This document shows, one piece after another, positions 43,988 to 51,427 of a stretch of 64,000 bases of DNA (the first letter of the stretch is position 1; each line of letters starts with the position of its first letter). The position numbers and the translations under genes were made by a program. This DNA is from Saprospiraceae bacterium. Lineage in GTDB: Bacteria > Bacteroidota > Bacteroidia > Chitinophagales > Saprospiraceae. The stretch spans positions 1 to 64,000 of the forward strand of contig JAEUUP010000142.1 of assembly GCA_016787525.1 (NCBI GenBank), given 5' to 3'. Below the pieces are notes generated by a model. That model saw nothing but the letters and a program-made list of their open reading frames with translations. It was not told the origin of the DNA and did no database searches.

Positions 43988-46294
43988 TTATTTCTTAAAC
44001 ATCGTCACCCGCGAGTCCTTAATCACACCTTTCCAATTCAGACCAAACCCGAAGTCATAAACAGACCCCTCAGTATCGGTGTGGCATTTCATGTCCTGTG
44101 GTACGTCTTCGGCTTGTTTCTCAACAACAGACATATTGGCAGGCATTTGCATGGGCAATAGTGCCGAAGGTTCAGACTTGCCCGCAATAATGTCCAGAAT
44201 CGCTTGGTCTTGTACACCAAAACTCAACAAAATACTGCTCGAAGAAGGCTCGATTTCACTGAACACCATCGGATTGGTGATGTTGATGGACACGACCACG
44301 GGTTTACCCTTCATTTTGTCTTTTGTTTCAGTCACCAATGTCGCGTCTGTGGCGTTGGGTGTCTTCACCGTTTTACCTTTATAAGCTCTGTTTGTGAAGT
44401 TTTCCAAAGGGTCGCCTCCTGCGATACTCTTTTCACGAGCATCCGTTGCAGTGTATTCGCCATATTGCAAACTGATAGGCACATAACCATTGCCACCGTT
44501 CTTCGTATCTTCTTTGTCATAGCCAATACTGGCCGTTGGATTCTGAATGCAGACCAAAGCAAAGTCCGCCTCGTCGGGATTGTCGGTAACTTTAAAGTAT
44601 TTTTTCACCAAATCTATATTCACGGGATAATCTGTGGAAGCAGGTGTTTCCATTCCTAAGAAGTTGCGACTTGCTGGCACAAACCGTTTTGGGACATACA
44701 CCGTCTTGGTTGCCGCCATCGGCAAAACATTCCCTTTGTTTTTCAACATCACGATGGATTTCAGCTGTGCTTGGTAGCCTTCGCGCATATATTCGGGTTT
44801 ACCGACTGTTTTTTTAGTCTCTTGTGGGTCGAGATAAGGGTTTTCAAAGACACCCACACGGAAAATGTTCTTCAACAAACGAACAGCCGACTGTTCCATC
44901 CGTGCGCGCATCTTAGCTTCACCCAATTCTTTGACACCTATTTTATAAGCTTCCAAAATGGGTTTAGCATCGTTCATGCCACCATATTGGTCGCCACCAA
45001 CCATCAATACTTTGAAATGACGCTCTGCCAAACTCAAGTTTTCAACACCAAATGACTTGCCATCTAAGAATAAATCTTGCACTTTATGGTCAGACATAAC
45101 GTTCCAGTCTGTGCAAATCACGCCGTCGAATTTATATTTTGTACGCAACAGGTCGTTGATGATGTATTTGTTGTAGGCATTGGCAACGTTTTCGTTGTAC
45201 TTTTTATCTTGACCATAAGAAATGGTGTAATAAGGCATAACTGCTGAAGCCATCGCGGTTTTTCCTTTGAGTTTGAAGGCCCCCTCAGTAAAAGGAATCA
45301 AATGCGCATCAAAATTGTTGCCTGGATAGACGGCAAACTTACCTGCACCATAGTGGGCATCGCGTCCACCTTCGCCTGCACCGCCGCCCGGCCAGTGTTT
45401 GACCATGGCATTGACGCTGCTAAAGCCCCAACCCTCTTTGACCTCTTTAGTACCTTTAGATGTTTGAAAACCATTGCAATAAGCTTGAGCCATGGCAGCA
45501 GAGAGATAAGGATTTTCACCAAAAGTGCCATTGAAACGACTCCAACGTGGCTCAGTCGCAATATCTACTTGTGGAGATAAAGCCGTTGTGATGCCCAAAG
45601 CACGATATTCTTCGGCAGCAACTTGACCAAAACGCTCCACTAATGCTGGGTCAAACGTGGCAGCCATGCCCAAAGAGCTGGGCCACATCGAAATCTCGCC
45701 ACCCGAAGCCGCATCGTACTCGGCACGAGCTTTAGAGCCGTGTCGCGGGTCGGAACTATTATTGGCAGGAATACCCAGACCCACGCTCTCGCAGTAAGCT
45801 TGCATTTTGTTGTTCCATTGGGCCGCAATATCGGGTGATTGCACTGTTGTGATCAAGACATGGCGCAGATTGTCTTCGCTCAGGAACTTTTTCTGTTGGT
45901 CGGTGAGTTCGGTCGGGTCGGTTTCGCCCGCTTTGAAGGGTTTGCCACCATAAGTGCCTGCAAAATAGCCACCTGCCCGTGCGGGAACGGACTGATGCGA
46001 TGAATAGAGCATCAAACCCGCTATTTGTTCGACGCTGAGTTTCGATGCCAAGTCTTTGGCACGCACGTCGTAGGGCAAACGCCAGTCTTCGTATGTATCG
46101 AGTTTGCCGTTTTTGTTCAAGTCTTTGAAGGAAAGACCACCTACTGTCAATATTTTAACACCTGAGCTGGGTGAGTAACCCAAGGTTTGTCCATTTTTGT
46201 TTTTGACCAAAACAAATGGCACTGTTTGACTCATAAGGTTTTGTGAAACAAGCCACAAAACAGACAACGTGAGGGTGAATTTTATGTTTTTCAT
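43988..46294 (-). CDS. Glycoside hydrolase family 3 protein (beta-glucosidase-like)
   Basis: A 768-residue secreted enzyme. Signal peptide (MKNIKFTLTLSVLWLVSQNLMS|QTV), then an EF-hand-like calcium loop (DLNKNGKLDTYEDW, residues ~57-70), the GH3 N-terminal barrel with KHWPGGGAGEGGRDAHYG (substrate K-H) and nucleophile Asp396 (GVICTDWNVMSDH), and the GH3 C-terminal domain (SIVMLKNKGNVLPM). It likely removes terminal beta-glucosyl or related sugars in the periplasm or outside. Motif copies at 44066 (DTEGS) and 45281 (FTEGAF). No linked TonB/SusD pair, so the target polysaccharide is not indicated. Confidence 0.9.
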   Translation of the reverse strand: MKNIKFTLTLSVLWLVSQNLMSQTVPFVLVKNKNGQTLGYSPSSGVKILTVGGLSFKDLNKNGKLDTYEDWRLPYDVRAKDLASKLSVEQIAGLMLYSSHQSVPARAGGYFAGTYGGKPFKAGETDPTELTDQQKKFLSEDNLRHVLITTVQSPDIAAQWNNKMQAYCESVGLGIPANNSSDPRHGSKARAEYDAASGGEISMWPSSLGMAATFDPALVERFGQVAAEEYRALGITTALSPQVDIATEPRWSRFNGTFGENPYLSAAMAQAYCNGFQTSKGTKEVKEGWGFSSVNAMVKHWPGGGAGEGGRDAHYGAGKFAVYPGNNFDAHLIPFTEGAFKLKGKTAMASAVMPYYTISYGQDKKYNENVANAYNKYIINDLLRTKYKFDGVICTDWNVMSDHKVQDLFLDGKSFGVENLSLAERHFKVLMVGGDQYGGMNDAKPILEAYKIGVKELGEAKMRARMEQSAVRLLKNIFRVGVFENPYLDPQETKKTVGKPEYMREGYQAQLKSIVMLKNKGNVLPMAATKTVYVPKRFVPASRNFLGMETPASTDYPVNIDLVKKYFKVTDNPDEADFALVCIQNPTASIGYDKEDTKNGGNGYVPISLQYGEYTATDAREKSIAGGDPLENFTNRAYKGKTVKTPNATDATLVTETKDKMKGKPVVVSINITNPMVFSEIEPSSSSILLSFGVQDQAILDIIAGKSEPSALLPMQMPANMSVVEKQAEDVPQDMKCHTDTEGSVYDFGFGLNWKGVIKDSRVTMFKK

Positions 46295-46390
46295 GATTCG
46301 TATTTACGATTAAAGATAAAATACAGGACTTATGAACAGTTTACGACCTTTCCAAGGTTCTGCAAACCTCTGCAATACTGAGGGGGCCGC

Positions 46391-47491
46391 TTATTCACCC
46401 CAAATCGTCTGCGCTGTTTGCACCAAACGTTCAAATTTTGCCCATTGTTGGTCGTGTGTCAACGCATTACCGTGGTGTGTACTCGAAAAACCGCATTGCG
46501 GACTGAGGCACATGTTCTCCAAAGGCATGTATTTTGCCGCTTCTTTGACCCTTTGAATCAAAAAGTCTGACGATTCTAAGTCAGCAACTTTTGAGGACAT
46601 CACGCCTAACACAACCACCTTATTATTAGGCACAAAACGCAACGGTGCAAAGTCACCCGAACGCTCGTCATCGTATTCCAAGAAATAAGCATGAACGTTG
46701 ATGCTGTTGAACAAAATCTCTGCGACAGGCTCATAGCCGCCTTCTGCGAACCAAGTTGAGCGATAGTTGCCACGACATAGGTGGATACCAAAAGTCAAAT
46801 CCTCGGGTTGGTTGTCAATCACTGAGTTAATCAATGCCGAATAAGTACGCGGCAACTCATTGGGGTCGTCTCCCCTCGAAATGGCATCGGCACGCATTTT
46901 CGGGTCGCAAAGGTATGCGAGATTGGTATCATCCAACTGAATGTAGCGACAGCCTGCCGCATACAAAGCCGCAATCTCCGCCCGATAACAAGCCGCTAAA
47001 TCACTGAAGAACTCATCCAAATCGGGATAAGAATTGATGTCTATGGATTGGCGACCGCCTCTGAAATGCACCATGGTTGGCGACGGAATAGACACTTTAG
47101 GCGTTTCGGTCGTGACGGATTTCAAAAAATTGAAGTCATCCACTTGAATGTTGCGGACATGCTTCAACTTACCTGTGACGCTCAAAGAAGGGGGTGTCCA
47201 ACCGTCTTTTCCTGAATGCGATGAGGTGATATTGCCCTTGATGGTCACACCATCGAGCTGTTGGAGGAAGTCGAGATGGAAGTAGTCGCGGCGGAACTCG
47301 CCATCCGTGACGGCTTTCATACCTGTTGACTCGAGACGTTTGACGGTTTCGGCGATTTCTTGATTCTCAATAAGGCGTAGAGCTTCCGCCGAAATCTCAC
47401 CGTTCTTCCAACGGGCGCGATTCTCTGCCACACGCGGTGTTCTGAGAAGGCTGCCAACATGGTCGGCTCTAAAAGGAGGATTCAATTTCAT
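46391..47491 (-). CDS. Cobalamin-independent methionine synthase-like protein (MetE C-terminal/YxjG type)
   Basis: A 366-residue protein of the MetE catalytic-domain family. N-terminal FRADHVGSLLR (zinc-ligand His and substrate residues), VTDGEFRRDYFHLDF, IQLDDTNLAYL, FGIHLCRGN and the C-terminal zinc Cys in LSPQCGFSS are all present. Short stand-alone forms (YxjG/YxjH) transfer methyl from unidentified donors to homocysteine or related thiols. No S-box or cobalamin riboswitch is seen in the upstream gap. The motif at 46377 lies 6 bp after the stop. Confidence 0.87.
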   Translation of the reverse strand: MKLNPPFRADHVGSLLRTPRVAENRARWKNGEISAEALRLIENQEIAETVKRLESTGMKAVTDGEFRRDYFHLDFLQQLDGVTIKGNITSSHSGKDGWTPPSLSVTGKLKHVRNIQVDDFNFLKSVTTETPKVSIPSPTMVHFRGGRQSIDINSYPDLDEFFSDLAACYRAEIAALYAAGCRYIQLDDTNLAYLCDPKMRADAISRGDDPNELPRTYSALINSVIDNQPEDLTFGIHLCRGNYRSTWFAEGGYEPVAEILFNSINVHAYFLEYDDERSGDFAPLRFVPNNKVVVLGVMSSKVADLESSDFLIQRVKEAAKYMPLENMCLSPQCGFSSTHHGNALTHDQQWAKFERLVQTAQTIWGE

Positions 47492-47916
47492 AATTGGTTA
47501 TTTTAAAACTTAGAATGAATAGGATTCAAACCTGTTATTGCATACTATTTTGCACTCTATTGTTCTTTTGGAATAAACAATGGATTTATTCTGCTTATTC
47601 CTTCAAAATAAGGATACAATGAACGGGCAAATAAAGCCTAAATATAAGGCTACCTTACAGTAAAGACTCTCGTTTTCGACTTTTATTTTTTGTCAAATAT
47701 TAATGACCAAATAAAATATTGTGCAACTTATGACAATAGGTATAAAAACTCTTATCTACTTTTACATCTCTCAGCTCATTTTAGACAATGCCCAAAAGGT
47801 ATTGACCTCTTGCGACCCTCGAATCCATGATTGAGGCGGTGCATAGGGGAGGTAAAAAGGACTTATTGAAACGGACTCTACTGAGGGGTCCCATTTGTGG
47901 ATATTAAATCTATGCT
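47492..47916. other. 425-bp divergent intergenic region
   Basis: AT-rich, between the MetE-like gene and matB. It contains an imperfect inverted repeat (GGAATAAACAATGG ... TTATTCTGCTTATTCC, about 47569-47607) and a motif copy (47880) 37 bp before matB. No small gene or recognised riboswitch. Confidence 0.5.
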
Positions 47917-49401
47917 ATGTTAAAAATCATTCAACAAGCACAACAACATCTCGATAGAACCGCCATTGTAGCGGGCGACGAAACGTATAGTTACCGCAAA
48001 CTTGTGTCTGACTCTGCCCAATTTGCAGCACAATTACTCGACAATGACACCGACCTCAACGAACAGCGTGTTGCGTTCATGGTGAATGCGGGGTTTGACT
48101 ATGTACGGGTGCAATGGGGCATTTGGCAGGCGGGTGGTGTGGCAGTGCCGCTCTGTCTGACCCATCCCTTACCCTCACTGCGCTACACGATTGACAACTC
48201 GGAAGCTGAAACCATTGTCGTGTCGCCCGAGTATGCCGACTTGTTGCGCCCTTTAGCCGATGAAAATGGTTTACGTTTCATCGTTTTGGGCGAAATAGAC
48301 AGCATTACTGAGGGGGTCACTTTGCCTTCTTTGGCAGACAGCCGCCGTGCCATGATTCTCTACACCAGTGGCACGACCAATCTGCCCAAAGGTGTGGTCA
48401 CGACCCACGCCAATCTAAACGCCCAAATCACAGCCCTCGTTGAGGCTTGGGAATGGACGGCACAAGACCACACTATCTGTGTGCTGCCTTTGCACCATGT
48501 GCATGGCATTGTCAACATCATCAGTTGTGCGATGTGGTCGGGTGCATGTTGCGAGTTTTTGCCTCAGTTTTCAGCCGAAAACCTGTTTAATGCTTTCAGA
48601 AAAGGCAAAATCAATGTCTTTATGGCGGTGCCAACCATTTATTTCAAACTCATTGCCCATTGGGAAAGTCTGCCAGAAGCCGAACAACAGGCGTTGACGG
48701 ACTGTTTATCGCGCTTCCGCTTTATGGTATCGGGTTCGGCTGCTTTGCCCGTCTCTGTGATGGAGAAATGGGCAGGCATCAGTCAACACACCCTTTTGGA
48801 GCGTTATGGTATGACCGAAATAGGGATGGGATTGAGTAATCCGTACCGTGGCAAACGCTATGCGGGGCATGTAGGTTATCCTTTGCCCAACGTGCAAGTG
48901 CGGTTGGCAGATGAAAATGACCGCGAACTGCCTGCTTCTGAAACAGGTGAGATACAAATCAAAGGACCAAACGTGTTCAGCGAATATTGGCGCAGACCCG
49001 AAGCCACCGCCGAAGCCTTCACACAAGACGGTTGGTTCAAAACAGGCGACGTAGCGACGGTGGATACTGAGGGGGGCTATCGTATCTTGGGTCGAAACTC
49101 CGTGGACATCATTAAGTCGGGTGGTTACAAAATATCTGCTTTAGAGATTGAGGAGGTTTTGCGTACACATCCTTTGGTGTCCGATTGTTCGGTTGTGGGT
49201 ATTGACAACGATGAATGGGGCGAGTTGGTCGTTGCCGCTATCGTTCCCAAAGAAGAAGGCATAGACACCCATGCGCTCAATACTTGGATGCGCACTCAGA
49301 TGCCCACTTACAAAACACCCAGACAATACAAGACCGTAGCCGAACTCCCGCGCAATGCTATGGGTAAGGTGACTAAAAATGATGTGAAAAAACTATTTTA
49401 A
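47917..49401 (+). CDS. matB: Malonyl-CoA synthetase-like acyl-CoA ligase
   Basis: A 494-residue adenylate-forming enzyme. Core motif ILYTSGTTNLPKGVVTTH (A3), YGMTEIGMG (A5), GWFKTGDVATVD (A7), YRILGRNSVDIIKSGGYKIS (A8) and catalytic Lys in RNAMGKVTKNDV (A10). The sequence pattern is that of MatB/ACSF3, which activates malonate or methylmalonate; the assignment is strengthened by the malonate-carrier genes madL and madM directly downstream (22-bp gap). Malonate would thus be imported and converted to malonyl-CoA. Motif copies at 48307 (ITEGV) and 49066 (DTEGG). Confidence 0.88.
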   Translation: MLKIIQQAQQHLDRTAIVAGDETYSYRKLVSDSAQFAAQLLDNDTDLNEQRVAFMVNAGFDYVRVQWGIWQAGGVAVPLCLTHPLPSLRYTIDNSEAETIVVSPEYADLLRPLADENGLRFIVLGEIDSITEGVTLPSLADSRRAMILYTSGTTNLPKGVVTTHANLNAQITALVEAWEWTAQDHTICVLPLHHVHGIVNIISCAMWSGACCEFLPQFSAENLFNAFRKGKINVFMAVPTIYFKLIAHWESLPEAEQQALTDCLSRFRFMVSGSAALPVSVMEKWAGISQHTLLERYGMTEIGMGLSNPYRGKRYAGHVGYPLPNVQVRLADENDRELPASETGEIQIKGPNVFSEYWRRPEATAEAFTQDGWFKTGDVATVDTEGGYRILGRNSVDIIKSGGYKISALEIEEVLRTHPLVSDCSVVGIDNDEWGELVVAAIVPKEEGIDTHALNTWMRTQMPTYKTPRQYKTVAELPRNAMGKVTKNDVKKLF

Positions 49402-49422
49402 CCATATAAAACAAAACGAAAA

Positions 49423-49818
49423 ATGACTATTTACGGTGTTGCTTTATTAGCGATTTGCTACATAACAGGTCAACTCTTTGGCGAGGGCTTGGGCAAGATG
49501 CTCGGTATTGATGCCAATGTGGGCGGTGTAGGCTTTGCCATGTTAATGCTCATCTTGGTGAGTGATTGGATGGCGCAAAAAGGTTTTATGAAGCCCGAAA
49601 CCGAGTCGGGTATCAGCTTTTGGAGTCAAATGTACATTCCTATCATCGTAGCTATGGCGGCGACTCAGAATGTGGCGGCGGCTGTTTCGGGTGGTCTTTT
49701 GGCTGTATTGGCGGGTATCATCCCAACAGTGGTTGCTTTTGCGCTCATTCCACTTTTATCACGTTTTTTCAAACCTAAAAATACTGAGGGGGGGTATGAA
49801 CATGGAAACAATCATTAA
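49423..49818 (+). CDS. madL: Malonate transporter subunit MadL
   Basis: A 131-residue membrane protein with four transmembrane segments, matching MadL, one of the two essential subunits of the Na+-dependent malonate symporter of Malonomonas. Conserved core: GEGLGKMLGIDANVGGVGFAM, LVSDWMAQKG, YIPIIVAMAATQNVAAAVSGG. The last codons carry the motif (49783, read NTEGGYEHG), whose G-run lies immediately before the madM start codon; the genes overlap by 23 bp, so translation is coupled. It works with MadM in the cytoplasmic membrane. Confidence 0.9.
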   Translation: MTIYGVALLAICYITGQLFGEGLGKMLGIDANVGGVGFAMLMLILVSDWMAQKGFMKPETESGISFWSQMYIPIIVAMAATQNVAAAVSGGLLAVLAGIIPTVVAFALIPLLSRFFKPKNTEGGYEHGNNH

Positions 49819-50569
49819 TTTTCTGAACAAAAACGGTCTCGTTGTCGCTTTCTTGGTGACAGGAGCTGTCATCTACCTCGCCAATATGCTGTCACTGCAC
49901 GTTTTCAAGAAGAAAGTGCCGGGTGCAGCCCTCGCCATTGTCTTTGGTTTGTTGATGGCATACATCGGTGGCATCACTACAGGCGGTAAGAATGGCATTG
50001 CAGACATCAAAATCTTCTCAGGTTTTTCATTGATGGGTGGTGCGATGTTGCGCGACTTTGCGATTATCTCCACAGCTTTTGGGGCGAGCTTCCTTGTGAT
50101 GCGTCAATCGGGTTTGGTGGGTCTGATTTCGCTTTTTATGGGTGTGATACTGACTTTTTTTGTCGGTGCAGGCGTAGCTTTTGCGTTTGGCTACACCGAT
50201 GCCAAGAGTATGACAACGATTGGCGCAGGTGCGTGTACCTATATCGTGGGCCCTGTCACAGGGGCGGCCATTGGGGCAAGTTCGGAACTCATTGTACTGA
50301 GCATTGCCGCAGGTGTTGTCAAGGCAACCATTGTGGCGATTGGCACGCCTCTTGTCGCCAAAAGCATCGGTCTCAACAACCCACACACAGCCATGGTTTT
50401 TGGCGGCATGGTGGGAACAAATGCAGGTGTTATGGCTGGTTTGGCGGCGACTGACCCCAAACTTGTACCTTATGGCGCATTGACAGCGACGTTTTACACG
50501 GGTTTGGGTTGTTTGTTGTGTCCTTCGCTCTTGTATATGGTGATTCAATGGTTTTTCCCTATACAATAA
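49796..50569 (+). CDS. madM: Malonate transporter subunit MadM
   Basis: A 257-residue membrane protein with about eight segments, the larger MadM subunit of the malonate:Na+ symporter. Conserved segments: VPGAALAIVFGLLMAYIGG, GGAMLRDFAIISTAFGASF, GACTYIVGPVTGAAIGASSEL, AMVFGGMVGTNAGVMAGLAATDP. Start at ATG 49796 (MNMETI), directly after GAGGGGGGGT, which could serve as ribosome-binding site; a second ATG at 49802 is equally possible. Last gene of matB-madL-madM. Confidence 0.92.
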   Translation: MNMETIINFLNKNGLVVAFLVTGAVIYLANMLSLHVFKKKVPGAALAIVFGLLMAYIGGITTGGKNGIADIKIFSGFSLMGGAMLRDFAIISTAFGASFLVMRQSGLVGLISLFMGVILTFFVGAGVAFAFGYTDAKSMTTIGAGACTYIVGPVTGAAIGASSELIVLSIAAGVVKATIVAIGTPLVAKSIGLNNPHTAMVFGGMVGTNAGVMAGLAATDPKLVPYGALTATFYTGLGCLLCPSLLYMVIQWFFPIQ

Positions 50570-50690
50570 TTTCTAACAAGCTTAGAACAAAGGCATGAAG
50601 GTTTGAGGTTGTTACCTTTTTCTGATTTTAAACATTAGTCAGTGTATTAACCAAAAAGGTATTCTATTCGCTCAATTCATTAGCAAATAG

Positions 50691-50911
50691 GGCAAACGCA
50701 TCAAAGTATTGCTAAGAAAAAGACCCTGTTAAGGGTCAAATATTTGTAGTAAAAGTAAGGCAAAGAACGCAATACTGACCTCGTTAGAGGTCGAACCTAT
50801 CAAAATGTGCGACCTCTAACAAGGTCGAAAAAAGAAGATAGACTCAATTTTTCTATAAATATGAGACCTCTCTGTGGTATTAAATACTAACAATACTTTG
50901 ATGCGTTTGCC
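50691..50911. mobile_element. Palindromic repeat element with 21-bp terminal inverted repeats
   Basis: GGCAAACGCATCAAAGTATTG (50691-50711) and CAATACTTTGATGCGTTTGCC (50891-50911) are exact inverted repeats. Internally GACCCTGTTAAGGGTC and GACCTCGTTAGAGGTC / GACCTCTAACAAGGTC form further palindromes. A third end, CAACACTTTGATGCGTTTGCC (51318-51338), preceded by TACAAGTATTTGACCCTTAGCAGGGTC (51281-51307), mirrors the left end over ~75 bp, so the left arm and the 51.3-kb arm also form an inverted pair around the minisatellite. No coding capacity. Confidence 0.75.
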
Positions 50912-50990
50912 TTAGCCTTTGATGGTCAAGGCTTTTTTGTTGCCTATAAAACAGTAAAAATTCAGCCGACGACCCTCACATAGGCTGAAT

Positions 50991-51240
50991 ACATACCTTG
51001 CCATACCATACCACATACCTTGTCATACCATACTACATACCTTGGCATACTATACTACATACCTTGCCATACCATACCACAGACTTTTTATACTATGCCA
51101 CAGACTTTTTATACTATACCACAGACTTTTTATACTATGCTACATACCTTGGCATACTATACCACATACCTTGGCGTACTATGCTACATACCTTGACATA
51201 CCATACCACATACTTTGACATACCATACCACAGCTTTAAT
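50991..51240. repeat. Minisatellite, 12 units of 21-22 bp
   Basis: Unit starts (ACATACCTT or ACAGACTTT): 50991, 51013, 51035, 51057, 51079, 51100, 51121, 51142, 51164, 51186, 51208, 51230. Two subtypes: 22-bp ACATACCTTGNCATACYATAC and 21-bp ACAGACTTTTTATACTATRCC; the latter occur as a block of three. The array lies inside the repeat-rich gap, between two inverted arms. Confidence 0.95.
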
Positions 51241-51368
51241 GTCCAAAACATCTGCCTGCTCATAGGCATACTGATTTTGCTACAAGTATTTGACCCTTAG
51301 CAGGGTCTTCTTACTAACAACACTTTGATGCGTTTGCCCTAATTAGCAAAGGCTTGCGCGATAATACA

Positions 51369-51396
51369 AAGCCGTTCCGATGCATCGGAACGGCTT
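51369..51396. terminator. Perfect 28-bp palindrome, likely bidirectional terminator
   Basis: AAGCCGTTCCGATGCATCGGAACGGCTT: 12 bp or more of GC-rich stem, flanked by A's and T's, between madM and the convergent Mo-enzyme gene. Confidence 0.75.
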
Positions 51397-51427
51397 GATA
51401 TTCAACTAGATACCCCTCAGTAATGAC

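Larger units (their letters stand above)
50570..51427. other. 858-bp gene-free, repeat-rich region
   Basis: It holds a palindromic element (50691-50911) with a third copy of its end at 51318, a 12-unit minisatellite (50991-51240), a perfect 28-bp palindrome (51369-51396) and a motif copy (51413). No credible gene; the reading frame through the minisatellite is repeat-derived. Confidence 0.85.

Noticed and set aside
50998-51300. 100-codon frame through the third minisatellite
   Set aside because: Product of the repeat (PYHTTYL-like, LYYAT), with no homology or start signal.
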